Source of the DNA: Methylobacterium sp. Leaf104
Lineage (GTDB): Bacteria > Pseudomonadota > Alphaproteobacteria > Rhizobiales > Beijerinckiaceae
Length of the DNA: 64,000 nucleotides
Assembly (NCBI RefSeq): GCF_001422885.1
Contig: NZ_LMMZ01000041.1
Coordinates: 113,241 to 177,240 of the forward strand
Reading direction: 5' to 3'
Within the stretch, counting starts at the first letter, position 1; each line of letters opens with the position of its first letter. Positions 1 to 8,775 of this stretch are shown in pieces. The notes beneath the pieces are model-generated. The model was not told the DNA's origin. It saw only the letters and a list, made by a program, of their open reading frames with translations, and ran no database searches. The position numbers were made by a program, and so were the translations under genes.

Positions 1-2
1 CG

Positions 3-446
3 CTCTCCCTGCTCGTTGTCGATGCGGACCACTTCAAGCGCTTCAACGACCGCTACGGCCACGCCGTCGGCGACGAGATCCTGAAGGGCTTGGCCCGCTG
101 CCTTGCCGCGAGCGTGCATCGACCGTCCGATCTTGCCTGCCGGGTCGGTGGCGAGGAGTTCGTGCTCCTGCTGCCCGGCACCGACGAGGGCGGTGCCCAT
201 CGGGTAGCGAAGGCGGTGCATGCCCAGATGGCGACGTTGGCGGTGGGATCGGCCGGCATCGGGCCGGGGTCCGTCACCGTGAGCATCGGCTTGGCCTCGG
301 CCATCTCCGATGCCGCGAGCCTCTATCACCGCGCCGACGGTGCCCTGTACGAGGCCAAGGCCGGCGGGCGCAACCAGACCCGTTCGGCCGCATCCGCCGC
401 CGGCCGACCTGTCGAGAAGCCAGGATTGCGTATCGTCGGTGGCTGA
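3..446 (+). CDS. GGDEF-domain protein, C-terminal part (cut by window start)
   Basis: This is the 3' end of a gene whose start lies before the window; the frame is open from base 3 to a TGA at 444-446. It carries the second half of a GGDEF domain, the cytoplasmic domain that makes cyclic di-GMP from two GTP. An early D-x-D-x-F-K-x-F-N-D stretch matches the metal/substrate region, and the signature appears as GGEEF (RVGGEEFVLLLPGT), an active-type variant. It is followed by the usual SIG(L/I)A and YRADxALYxAK-like segments (here SIGLAS and YHRADGALYEAK). The I-site and any N-terminal sensor domain cannot be seen. Diguanylate cyclase activity is inferred from the intact motif. Confidence 0.85.
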   Translation, partial: LSLLVVDADHFKRFNDRYGHAVGDEILKGLARCLAASVHRPSDLACRVGGEEFVLLLPGTDEGGAHRVAKAVHAQMATLAVGSAGIGPGSVTVSIGLASAISDAASLYHRADGALYEAKAGGRNQTRSAASAAGRPVEKPGLRIVGG

Positions 447-758
447 ACGCCCCCCCTGGGTGTCCCGTCGGATCGGCCGCACGCCAATCCCATCCGCACC
501 GTCGCCGACCGATTCCGGGTCGGCAGCCCCAGAAGGCGAGCCTCCGGGTCTGCGGGAAATCCTTGTCCGCCGGGAAACACGGCTGGGGCCAGCGTGCGCT
601 TTCAGGCCGCGCTCTCAGCAGCCCGTACGGCTCGGTGGGATCGACACCTACCGGGCCGCGCAGGGACCGGATCGGGTGGACAGCGGCCTCGACGTCCCGC
701 CCCGGAGCGGACGCTCCGCATTCGACCGAGGCCGTGTGAGAACGCAGATCCCTCAGGT
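447..758. other. Intergenic stretch, no gene seen
   Basis: This stretch separates the GGDEF gene from the broken transposase. No reading frame in it looks like a known protein. Its right part, just before 758, may be the remains of the insertion sequence end, but I could not find a convincing terminal inverted repeat. Confidence 0.4.
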
Positions 759-1648
759 TCAAGGCGAATGTCCTGAGAGTGTCGCAGAGCGACGAGGTGG
801 CCTTCGGGCCGGGATCGCCGCCATCAACGGACAGACCCCGAAGATCTGGATCATCCGCTTCGTGGTGTAGGCCGGAACCCGCGGGCTCATCGCTGTTCTG
901 ACCTTGGCCAAGGTCCGGGTCGGGAAGTGGGTCGCTCCCATCCAGGCCTTCCGTGTGCCGCATGGGTGCTCGACGGTCTGGCGACGGATCTTCATCGCGT
1001 CCGGCATCCGGCCGAGCCGCGCCTGCATCGCGTCGAGGACGCCCTCGTGCACCCGGCCTCTGACACGCCGCGTCTCCGCCGGCGTGCAGCGGGGCTTGCG
1101 CGCGCAATCGCGACAGGCCGTCAGGTCGCGGTCGTGGTCCATCTCGTCGCTCTCGGCCCGGCGATCGGACCGGGCCGGCCCCTTGGTCGGGTGCTGGCCG
1201 GCGGGACAGGTGCGATGGTCACGTCCGGCGTCGTCGGCGAAGTCCTGTCCCGTGAAGAGGCCACGCTTGGCATGGCCCGAGGTCGGGGTCTTTGGCACGC
1301 AGGGCAGCACGCCAGTGCCTTCGCAGGCCAGGACCTGCTCGCCGTTGAGGCAGCCCCGGTCGGCCAGATCAGCTCGATGTTGCGCGGGCTCTCGCGTTCG
1401 AGGCGCCGCCTCGACGAGACGCGGTTGAGGTAGCCGTGGAGATAGATCTTGAGCAGGATCGCCGGATGGTAGGCGGGACGGCCCGTTGCCTCCGGCACGG
1501 CGCCCGCGAAGCCGAGCGTTGTCAGATCGAGCTCATCGACGAACCCTTCGACGAGGCGAACCGGATTGTCGGCGGTGATAGAATCGTCCAGGCGATCGGG
1601 AAGCAGCGTGATCTGCTGACGGTCCTCACCTGCGATGGAGCGCTTCAT
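759..1648 (-). pseudogene. Degenerate IS1182-family transposase
   Basis: Read on the minus strand, the ATG at 1648 opens a typical IS1182-type transposase N-terminus (MKRSIAGEDRQQITLLPDRL, then a segment with NPVRLVEGFVDELDL and YLNRV). After about 100 residues the homologous frame is lost. The C-terminal half reappears in another frame from about 1310 down to 759, with the CPAGQ, CxxC and VEHPxGTxKxWMGATHF motifs of this family. The middle, which should hold part of the catalytic core, is too short, so the gene has both an internal deletion and at least one frameshift. It cannot give an active transposase. Clean inverted repeats and a target duplication were not found. Confidence 0.8.
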
Positions 1649-1754
1649 CCCGACCCCCAAGATCGGAACTGACCCTCTCAGATCAGCACGTTTTCGCACA
1701 GCCGGGACCCAACGCAGTCTCACGGAGCTTCTGGGAATCGGCCGAGGGGGCGGT

Positions 1755-2774
1755 TCAGATCTCGATACAGATCTTGCCGAAGTGCCGGTTGCTCTCCTGG
1801 TGCCGGAACGCCGCGACGAGGTCTGCGAGGGGGTAGCGGCTGTCGACGATCGGGCGCAGCCCGCAGGCCTCGATGCCGCGGACCATCTCGATCTGCTGAC
1901 GTCGGCTGCCGACGAGCACGCCCTGGAGGCGGATCTGCCGGAGCAGCGCCGGTACCAGCGGCAGCGGTCCGGCGACGCCCGAGAGGATGCCGATCACCGA
2001 GATGTGGCCGCCCACCCGTACGGCGGCCATCGACTGCTCCAGGGTCGCCGGACCTCCGACGTCGAGGACGTGGTCGACCCCGCGTCCGTCAACGAGCCGC
2101 CTGGCCGTCTCGCCCCAGGTCGGATCCTTCCGATAGTTCAGGACGTGGTCGGCCCCCAGGGCGCGCAGACGCTCGAGCTTCTCCTCGCTCGATGAGGTGG
2201 CGACCACGGTGGCGCCGGCCGCCTTGGCGAACTGCAGCGCGAACAGGGAGACGCCGCCGGTTCCCTGCACGAGGACGACATCGCCGCTCTTCAGGCCCGC
2301 ATCCGCGTGCAGGGCTCGCCAGGCGGTCAAGGCCGCCGTCGTCAGCGTCGCCGCCTCGGCGTGGTCCCAGCCCCGGGGCGCATGCGTGAAGGCCATCGCG
2401 GAAGCGGTGACCCGCTCGCGGGCATAGCCGTCGATACCGTCGCCCGGGACGGTCGCGAAGCCCTCCACCTGCGGGCTTCCCTCGGTCCAGCTCGGAAAGA
2501 AGGTGCTGACCACGCGGTCGCCGACCGCGAACGCGTCGACCCCAGGTCCCAACGCCTCGACCTCGCCGGCCCCGTCCGACATCGGCACGCGCGGCTCGCT
2601 CGGCCCCCACATCCCGCTCACCACGGCGTAGTCGTGATAGTTGAGCGAGCTCGCCCGCAGGCGGACGGTGATCTCACCGGGGCCCGGCGCCGGGACGGGA
2701 CGTTCCCCGAAACCGACGGCATCGAAGCCGCCCCCGGGCTGGACGATGACGGCGCGGGCTGCCGATGGGGTCAT
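1755..2774 (-). CDS. MDR-superfamily NAD(P)-dependent alcohol dehydrogenase / quinone oxidoreductase
   Basis: A 339-residue medium-chain dehydrogenase/reductase with the usual GroES-like N-terminus (residues ~1-120) and a Rossmann domain holding GTGGVSLFALQFAKAAGA. The length and the end motif (HFGKICIEI) fit the NAD(P)H:quinone oxidoreductase / zinc-type ADH-like group. The catalytic-zinc cysteine and histidine pattern of true alcohol dehydrogenases is not obvious, so a zinc-free reductase is more likely. The ATG at 2774 was chosen because residues upstream of it in the open frame resemble no family member and contain many arginines. It is divergent from the peroxidase gene at 3073, with about 300 bp between them. 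The substrate is unknown. Confidence 0.85.
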   Translation of the reverse strand: MTPSAARAVIVQPGGGFDAVGFGERPVPAPGPGEITVRLRASSLNYHDYAVVSGMWGPSEPRVPMSDGAGEVEALGPGVDAFAVGDRVVSTFFPSWTEGSPQVEGFATVPGDGIDGYARERVTASAMAFTHAPRGWDHAEAATLTTAALTAWRALHADAGLKSGDVVLVQGTGGVSLFALQFAKAAGATVVATSSSEEKLERLRALGADHVLNYRKDPTWGETARRLVDGRGVDHVLDVGGPATLEQSMAAVRVGGHISVIGILSGVAGPLPLVPALLRQIRLQGVLVGSRRQQIEMVRGIEACGLRPIVDSRYPLADLVAAFRHQESNRHFGKICIEI

Positions 2775-3072
2775 GCTGTACCTGTCCGTCCCGCCGGTCG
2801 TGACGCACCGGCATTGCAGGGAGATCGGGATGGCTGCCGGCCATCTCGTGCCGATCCAGGCGTAATGGTGGCAGTGGAGACCGCGCCTGTCGAGGTCCGG
2901 CCGGCCCCTCGCGGCCCGGCGGCACCGTGGTTCGATCGCGGCCCCGATCGAGACGTTCCGCACGCTTTGGCGGGCAAACTCCGCGTTGTGTCCTGCCGTG
3001 GTTCACGCCTAAGACCGATTCCGGAACCAGCCGGTCGGCGCATCCGGCGTCGACGCTGCCTTGAGGACCACC

Positions 3073-4065
3073 ATGCGTTCATCGAGCATCCAGTCCGCGT
3101 TCGCCCTCGGTGTCGCCTTTGCTTTCGCGGCCGCCACCCCGACCCTGGCCGAGGAGGCCACGACCGCCGAGCAGACCATCAACGTCATGAACAAGCTGTT
3201 CGGAACGCATCCCGGCGCGCGCGCCAATCACGCCAAGGGCGTCGTCGCGGACGGCAGCTTCACCCCGTCGCCCGAGGCCGCGCGGATCAGCAGAGCCTCG
3301 CTGTTCCAGGGATCCGCCGTTCCGGTGACGATCCGGTTCTCGGACGCGACCGGCGTGCCGACGATCCCCGACGGTTCGGAGAATGCCAATCCGCACGGGA
3401 TGTCGCTGAAGTTCAAGCTGGTCGACGGCTCGGAGATGGACGTCGTCCTGAACGCTCTCAAGTACTTCCCGGTCGCGACCGGCGAGGAGTTCCGCGACCT
3501 GCTCCAGGCGGTCTCCGAGAGCGGGCCGGATGCGAAGAAGCCGACGGCCCTCGAACGCTTCGTGTCCACCCATCCCGCGGCCGCCACGGCCGGCGCCACG
3601 GCCCGGACGCCGTCGAGCTTGGCGCGCCAGACCTATAACGGGGTCAATGCCTTCGTCTTCGTCGACCGGGACGGCAAGCGCCAGCCGTTCCGGTTCCGCG
3701 TCGTCCCGGTCCAGGGCGAGGAGATCCTCTCGGACGAGGAAGCCGCCAAGCGCGCGCCCGACTACCTGATGGCGGATATCGGTCCGCGCATCGCGAAGGC
3801 GCCGGCCCGCTTCACCGTCCAGGCGCAACTCGCCGCGCCCGGCGACCCGACCAACGACGCCACCAAGCCCTGGCCCGACGACCGCAGAATCGTGGACCTC
3901 GGCGTGCTGGCCGTCTCCAAGGTCGTGCCCGACAGCGCCGAAGCCGAGAAGGCGCTGCTCTTCATGCCGAACGCGCTGACGGACGGCGTCGAAGTCTCCG
4001 ATGACCCGCTGATCGACGCGCGCGTGCAGGCCTACGCCGTCTCGTTCGGACGCCGCAGCCAGTAG
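3073..4065 (+). CDS. Secreted catalase-family peroxidase (SrpA type)
   Basis: A 330-residue heme peroxidase related to the catalase core but much shorter than true catalases. An N-terminal signal peptide runs to about residue 27 (ending TPTLAEE), which sends it to the periplasm. The catalase-like distal histidine sits in RANHAKGVVADGSF, followed by the conserved FSDATGVPTIPDG and NPHGMSLKF segments, and the family region LMADIGPRIAKAPARF occurs near residue 240. The ATG at 3073 has a TGAGGA ribosome site about 6 nt upstream; a TTG four codons earlier is less likely. SrpA-type enzymes use organic peroxides rather than disproportionating H2O2. A protective role in the periplasm is inferred. Confidence 0.88.
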   Translation: MRSSSIQSAFALGVAFAFAAATPTLAEEATTAEQTINVMNKLFGTHPGARANHAKGVVADGSFTPSPEAARISRASLFQGSAVPVTIRFSDATGVPTIPDGSENANPHGMSLKFKLVDGSEMDVVLNALKYFPVATGEEFRDLLQAVSESGPDAKKPTALERFVSTHPAAATAGATARTPSSLARQTYNGVNAFVFVDRDGKRQPFRFRVVPVQGEEILSDEEAAKRAPDYLMADIGPRIAKAPARFTVQAQLAAPGDPTNDATKPWPDDRRIVDLGVLAVSKVVPDSAEAEKALLFMPNALTDGVEVSDDPLIDARVQAYAVSFGRRSQ

Positions 4066-4771
4066 GTCGGGCCGTGCGCCGCCGGAGCCCGCGCAGCGCG
4101 GCGTTCCGGCGGCCGGCCGATCCGACGCACCGGCCCGGGACGCCTTCGCCGGTCCTTCGTCCGTTCCCGGCCCCGCCCGAGCCCTCGGCGGTCGCCGTCA
4201 GGCCGATCAGCATCGCGTCGGCGAAGATGGGTGCGCGCATAGGCAGGGAGCTTGGCTCAGGCCGACATCCTTGGTCATCGTCAGAGCGGCGAAGCCGGCA
4301 GTGACCCGGTCGATTCGTCGATGCCGAGCGTCGGGTCTGCTTGCCGCAGGGATCGGCGACCACACGCTCGCGCGGATCTACCGGCAGGGCCGAAGGCCTT
4401 GCGAGCCACCCGCCTGAGCCAACCCGGCGAATCACACGCGATCGAAACCGTCGACCCGAAACGATTCCACCTGTCGACGCAGAGCTTCCGCGTCTCGACG
4501 CGTCGAATCCGGCGATTTCGGCGCAGCCGGACCGCAAATCTCCGAGATTAGGCGAGCCATTGCGGCGGACGTTTGCGAGCCGCGTCCGAGAAAACTCACC
4601 ACAGGCGCAATCGATTACACCAAATTCGTATAATTTAGGATGATAGTTCCAAATGTGTACAGATATTTATTCGTATCTCACTGTCGATATCTCATTTAAT
4701 CAATTTTTAACCATGAATTGATTAATCCTGGCTGCGATACGGAACTTCCAAACCATCAGGCGCCGGGGGAC
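4066..4771. other. Long intergenic region upstream of gspD
   Basis: About 700 bp without a convincing gene. The first 550 bp are GC-rich and show nothing I recognise. From about 4610 to 4740 the sequence becomes strikingly AT-rich compared with its surroundings and includes a perfect inverted repeat (separate entry). It is probably the promoter and operator region of gspD. Confidence 0.5.
4696..4725. promoter_or_regulatory. Inverted repeat upstream of gspD (candidate operator)
   Basis: TTAATCAAT at 4696-4704 and its exact reverse complement ATTGATTAA at 4717-4725 are separated by 12 nt. The 9+9 bp dyad lies about 47 bp before the chosen gspD start, within an AT-rich island. Its geometry suits a dimeric regulator; the binding protein is unknown. 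Confidence 0.45.
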
Positions 4772-7276
4772 ATGGCGACACCGGCAAACATCCTCGGACG
4801 CCAGGCCCTCCTGATCGGTCTGCTCGCCGGGCTCGTGGCCGGAGCCGCCAAGGCCGCCGATGCCGACCTCGTGTTCTCGGAGACCGGCCGCCTCGAATCC
4901 ACGGGCCGCTCGCCCGATGCCCTCTCGGCCGCGCCGCCGGCGCGCAACGCCCCGGTGGTCCAGCGCGGCAGCGACCGCTTCCTCGGCAGCGAGGCGGTGC
5001 TCTCCGGTCCGCTGCCGGGCGGCCCGGTCAGCCTCAATCTGGTCGAGGTGCCGATTCCGGTGGCGGCCCAGGCCGTCCTGGCCCAGACCCTGCGGTGGAA
5101 CTACACGATCGACGAGCGCGTCACCGGCACCGTGACCCTGCAGACGGCCGGTGCCGTGCGGCGCGAGACCCTGCTGGCCATGTTCGAATCCGCGCTCTCG
5201 GCGCGCGGCGCCGCCCTGCGCCGGCGCGGCGGCACCGTCGAGATTCTCCCGGCCGGCGGGCCGCCCGGGATCCTGCCGGTCCGCAGCGTGCCGGACCTCG
5301 CCGGCGAGCCCGGTGCCCGCGCCCAGGCGGTTCCCCTGCGCTGGATCTCGGCCGTCGAGATGCAGGCGATCCTGTCCTCGGTGGCCCCCCGCGACGTGAT
5401 CCTGCGGGCCGACAAGACCCGCAACATGCTGATCCTGTCCGGGGACCGGGCCCAGATCCAGGCCCTGCGCGAGACCATCGCGGTGTTCGACGTCGACTGG
5501 ATGAGCGGCATGTCGACCGCGATGATCCCGGTGCGCAGCGCCAATCCCGCGGCCCTCGCCCGGGACCTCGTCCAGATCTTCAGCAGCGAGACCGCTGGCA
5601 CCGGCGACATCATCCGCTTCGTGCCGAACGAGCCCCTCGGCGCCATCCTCGTGGTGAGCGCGCGCGCGGCCTATCTCGACCGCGCCCGCGCCTGGATCGG
5701 CCGTCTCGAGACCATGGCGGCCGAGCGCGAGCGCCAGCTGTTCGTCTACCGGATCCAGAACCGCTCGGCCAGGGAGCTCGCCATCATCCTGCAGGGCGTC
5801 GTCGCAGCCGAGACCGGGGTGAGCGCCGCGATCAGCAGCACCTTCGGCGCCTATGGCGGTGGTGGATCGCTCGGTTCCGGCGCCGGAGGTTTTGGCGATG
5901 GGACCGGCATGAGCGGCGTCGGCATCAATGGCGCCGGCATGAACGGGATGGGTCCGAATTCGGGGGGCATGGGCGGCGGCTTTGGCATGGGGAACTCGGG
6001 CATGGGGAACTCGGGCATGGGGTCCTCGGGCATGGGGGCCTCGGGCATGGGATCTGCCGGCATGAATTCGGGTGGTCTGGCCTCCGGCGGCATGACCACG
6101 GGAGGCATGACCATGGGAGGCATGGGAGCCGGTGGCCCGAACGGGGGCGGGATGGGGGCCGAGGCCGGCTTCGGTGCCGCGACCGGAGGCTTCGACCTCG
6201 GCGGGCAGGCCGGGATGCCGGGGGGTGCCTACGGCGCCGGCGCGCTGTCCGCGGGGATGGCCGCGTCGAATGTCGGGCCGCGCCGTGACCAGATCGGGAT
6301 CATGCCGGACGAGGCCAACAACAGCCTCGTCATCTCGGCCACCCGCAACCAGTACGACAAGATCCTCAAGATCCTGGCTCGCCTCGACGCGATGCCGACG
6401 CAGGTGCTCCTGGAGACGATCATCGCCGAGGTGACGCTCAACGACGAGCTGCGCTTCGGCGTCCAGTGGTTCCTGAAGAACGGCGGCCGGGGCCAGTTCA
6501 ACCTCGCGCCGGCGGGCACCGTCGCGGCGATGGCCACGGGCGGTACGGCCGGCCTCGTGGCGGCCGCGACGCGCGGCGTGCCGGGCTTCAACTACCTTCT
6601 GAACGCCACCGACTTCAACGTCGTGGTGAACGCCCTGCAGGGCGTCACCCGGGTGAACGTGATCTCCTCGCCCAACCTCACCGTGATGGACAACCGCACG
6701 GCCAAGCTCCAGGTCGGCGACCAGGTGCCGATCGTGAAGCAGACGGGACAGAGCGCGCTGGCGGCGGGGGCGCCGATCCTCAACCAGATCGAGATGAAGG
6801 ACACCGGCGTCATCCTCTCGGTGACGCCGCGGGTGAACAAGAACGGCCTCGTGGTGCTCGACATCAACCAGGAGGTCAGCGACGTGGTCCCGACCACCAC
6901 CTCCTCGATCAACTCGCCGACGATCCGCCAGCGCCGGGTCGCCACCAGCATCGCGGTGCAGGACGGGCACAGCCTCGCCATCGGCGGCCTGGTGCAGGAG
7001 AAGGCGCTGATCACCAACGAGAGCCTGCCGGTGCTGGGCGACCTGCCGCTGATCGGGCCGGCCTTCCGCAACCGGGTCGACAGCCGGGTGCGCACCGAGC
7101 TGATCATCTTCATCCGCCCGCGCGTCATCCGCGGCACCGCGGATGCCGACCGCATCAGCCAGGATTTTCGCGAGCAGGTCCGGGCGATGATGCCGGTGCG
7201 TCCCGTGCCGGCCCCCCGGCCGCTCGCCGCCACGCCCTATGGCCCGCCGGGCGTCCTGCGCCGCGCGATGGACTGA
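4772..7276 (+). CDS. gspD: Type II secretion system outer-membrane secretin GspD
   Basis: An 834-residue secretin that forms the outer-membrane channel of the T2SS. A signal peptide occupies residues 1 to ~30 (a LLIGLLAGLVAGAAKA core). Then come the N0 domain, the repeated N1-N3 ring domains (for example VPLRWISAVEMQAIL, MIPVRSANPAALARDL, FVYRIQNRSARELAIIL) and the C-terminal secretin barrel with VGDQVPIVKQTG, DTGVILSVTPRVNKNGLVVL and the final IFIRPRVI. Between the third N domain and the barrel lies a glycine/methionine-rich insertion of about 140 residues, unusual for the family. The ATG at 4772 starts at the signal peptide; an in-frame TTG at 4718 falls inside the inverted repeat. The gene stands alone, with the rest of the T2SS downstream. 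Confidence 0.93.
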   Translation: MATPANILGRQALLIGLLAGLVAGAAKAADADLVFSETGRLESTGRSPDALSAAPPARNAPVVQRGSDRFLGSEAVLSGPLPGGPVSLNLVEVPIPVAAQAVLAQTLRWNYTIDERVTGTVTLQTAGAVRRETLLAMFESALSARGAALRRRGGTVEILPAGGPPGILPVRSVPDLAGEPGARAQAVPLRWISAVEMQAILSSVAPRDVILRADKTRNMLILSGDRAQIQALRETIAVFDVDWMSGMSTAMIPVRSANPAALARDLVQIFSSETAGTGDIIRFVPNEPLGAILVVSARAAYLDRARAWIGRLETMAAERERQLFVYRIQNRSARELAIILQGVVAAETGVSAAISSTFGAYGGGGSLGSGAGGFGDGTGMSGVGINGAGMNGMGPNSGGMGGGFGMGNSGMGNSGMGSSGMGASGMGSAGMNSGGLASGGMTTGGMTMGGMGAGGPNGGGMGAEAGFGAATGGFDLGGQAGMPGGAYGAGALSAGMAASNVGPRRDQIGIMPDEANNSLVISATRNQYDKILKILARLDAMPTQVLLETIIAEVTLNDELRFGVQWFLKNGGRGQFNLAPAGTVAAMATGGTAGLVAAATRGVPGFNYLLNATDFNVVVNALQGVTRVNVISSPNLTVMDNRTAKLQVGDQVPIVKQTGQSALAAGAPILNQIEMKDTGVILSVTPRVNKNGLVVLDINQEVSDVVPTTTSSINSPTIRQRRVATSIAVQDGHSLAIGGLVQEKALITNESLPVLGDLPLIGPAFRNRVDSRVRTELIIFIRPRVIRGTADADRISQDFREQVRAMMPVRPVPAPRPLAATPYGPPGVLRRAMD
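5984..6073 (+). repeat. 15-bp tandem repeat coding a G-M-G-x-S array inside gspD
   Basis: About six tandem 15-bp units beginning GGCATGGGG, the first two identical and the later ones drifting. They encode a GMGNS-like pentapeptide array in the middle of the glycine/methionine-rich insert of GspD (whole insert ~5850-6270). In-frame units allow length change without breaking the gene. Confidence 0.8.
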
Positions 7277-7593
7277 GCCCGGCCGCGGGCGTCGCGGGGG
7301 CTCGAGCGTCGTCCGCTGGGGCGTCGTGACGGAGGGTTTCGACAGGATTCGGAAGGTCGGACGGTGCGCCCATCGGCGCGCGATGAAGCAGCGCCCCACG
7401 GTCGGGTCGTGTGGACCGCGGCCGTCGCCGGGGTGCCGACGTGAGCCAACTTCGCCGTCCGGTGCAGGGCGATCGAGCCAGCGTTCGCGCTGTCGCCGAT
7501 CACCGCCACCGACTGGCGCCAAGGGCCGCTTCCCGCCCGTCCCACAGCGCCACCCAACGAGGCCCGTCGCGTTTCGCCCCCCGGGTCGTCCGC
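7277..7593. other. Intergenic region between convergent gspD and gspC-like gene
   Basis: About 320 GC-rich bases between two convergent stop codons. I see no gene, no clear terminator hairpin with a T tract, and no mobile element in it. Confidence 0.4.
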
Positions 7594-8220
7594 TCAGCGC
7601 CCGGGCGGGTCGATCGCGATGAGCCGCACCGGCGCGACGGCGCGCAGCGGAACCGGGGCGGCCTCGGGCCGGGACGGGGCTTCGCCGGGGCCGAGGGTCG
7701 GGCGCAGGCCCGGGGCGTCCGGCCCCGGATGGCGCGGCGACGGGCGCAGGGCGACCGGGGCGCCGAGATACGCGAGGGTGTAGCGGCGGCCGGCATCGGC
7801 CACCACCACCGCCTCGGGCTCCACCGAGACGAGGCGCCACGCCCCCTGTCCCTCGCCGGGGGCGAGCCAGGCCGGCGCGCCGGTGCCGTCCGAGACGAGG
7901 GCACGGCGCGCGCCGGCCTCGATCAGGATGCCCCGCACCGACAGCATCGTCGGCGGGGCCGCCTCGGCGGTGAGGTCCGCCCGGCTGCCCCGCGCCGTCC
8001 AGGGCCGGCGCTCCGGGTCGAACACCGGCGCGGCCACGGCCGCCCCGGTCTCGGCCGCCGCGAGGGCGGCGAGATCGAGGGGCGGCGGCCCGGGCGGTGC
8101 CGGCGGCACGGAGGCGTCGACGGGCCAGAACCCGGCCGCCAGGGTCGCGATGCCGGCCAGACCGAGAAGCCCGAGGGAGACCGGGTGGATCGTCCGGTTC
8201 CGGGACCGGGCGGCGCTCAT
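7594..8220 (-). CDS. T2SS inner-membrane linker protein, GspC/PilP-like
   Basis: A 208-residue bitopic protein: a short cytoplasmic start, one membrane helix at residues ~12-30 (SLGLLGLAGIATLAAGFW), a proline-rich linker, then a small beta-rich domain (SVRGILIEAGARRALVSD, WRLVSVEPEAVVVADAG) that resembles the homology region of GspC/PilP, which links the inner-membrane platform to the secretin. No PDZ domain follows, and the C-terminus is a proline-rich tail. It is the last gene of the backward gspL-gspM-gspC-like operon; its ATG overlaps the gspM stop by 4 bp. The GspC assignment rests on layout and position rather than strong similarity; GspN is the alternative. Confidence 0.65.
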   Translation of the reverse strand: MSAARSRNRTIHPVSLGLLGLAGIATLAAGFWPVDASVPPAPPGPPPLDLAALAAAETGAAVAAPVFDPERRPWTARGSRADLTAEAAPPTMLSVRGILIEAGARRALVSDGTGAPAWLAPGEGQGAWRLVSVEPEAVVVADAGRRYTLAYLGAPVALRPSPRHPGPDAPGLRPTLGPGEAPSRPEAAPVPLRAVAPVRLIAIDPPGR

Positions 8221-8762
8221 CGCCCGGATCCCACGGTGTCGGCCGGTGGAGCCGCGAGCGCACCACGGAGGGACAGGGAGAGCCGCATCACCGTGGGCCA
8301 GCCCGCCTCGGGCTCGGCCGGGCGCAGGGCCGACAGATCGGCGGTCTCGACCACGGCCAGGGGCGTTTGGGTCTCCAGGGCGAGGAGCAGGCCGTGCAGG
8401 CCTTCCGTCGTGCCGCGCAGGGTGGCGGCGAGGCGCGGCGCGGTGGGCCGCTCGGCGTCGCGCTCGAGGCGGGTTTCGTCGAGGAGGACCGCCCGGTCCG
8501 CCGCGAGACCGTCGAGCCGGGTCCGGAAGGCGGCGAGCAGGGCCGCCTCGTCCGTCCCCCACAGGGGCGCGGGCGGGGCCGGCCGGTTCGCCGCCGCGCG
8601 GGTGCGGGCGAGGAGCGCCCGGCTGCCGGCGATCTGTTCGTCCGCCTCGCGGACATCGCCCAGAGCCTGCGCCAGGAGCCACGCGCCGGCCGCCACGGCG
8701 AGGCCGAGGAGGAGCAGGGCGCCGAGGCGCCCCCGCAGCAGGCCGGGAAGGTCGATGGTCAT
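8217..8762 (-). CDS. gspM: T2SS inner-membrane platform protein GspM (PilO-like)
   Basis: A 181-residue protein with an N-terminal membrane helix (LLLLGLAVAAGAWLLAQAL, residues ~16-34), a helical stretch after it, and a small alpha/beta periplasmic domain (residues ~85-170) of the ferredoxin-like type seen in GspM and PilO. GspM pairs with GspL to anchor the GspE ATPase to the inner membrane. It starts 14 nt after the gspL stop, and its own stop overlaps the next start (ATGA). The call rests on size, topology and place between gspL and gspC-like; sequence similarity in this family is always low. Confidence 0.72.
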   Translation of the reverse strand: MTIDLPGLLRGRLGALLLLGLAVAAGAWLLAQALGDVREADEQIAGSRALLARTRAAANRPAPPAPLWGTDEAALLAAFRTRLDGLAADRAVLLDETRLERDAERPTAPRLAATLRGTTEGLHGLLLALETQTPLAVVETADLSALRPAEPEAGWPTVMRLSLSLRGALAAPPADTVGSGR

Positions 8763-8775
8763 CGGCGGGTCCGGA

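Noticed and set aside
5984..6073. CRISPR-like array
   Set aside because: The units are 15 bp, contiguous, without spacers, and in frame inside gspD.
4700..8266. A 1188-codon minus-strand frame antisense to gspD
   Set aside because: It is a GC-skewed shadow: Arg/Gly/His-rich without domains, while the plus strand encodes an unmistakable secretin.
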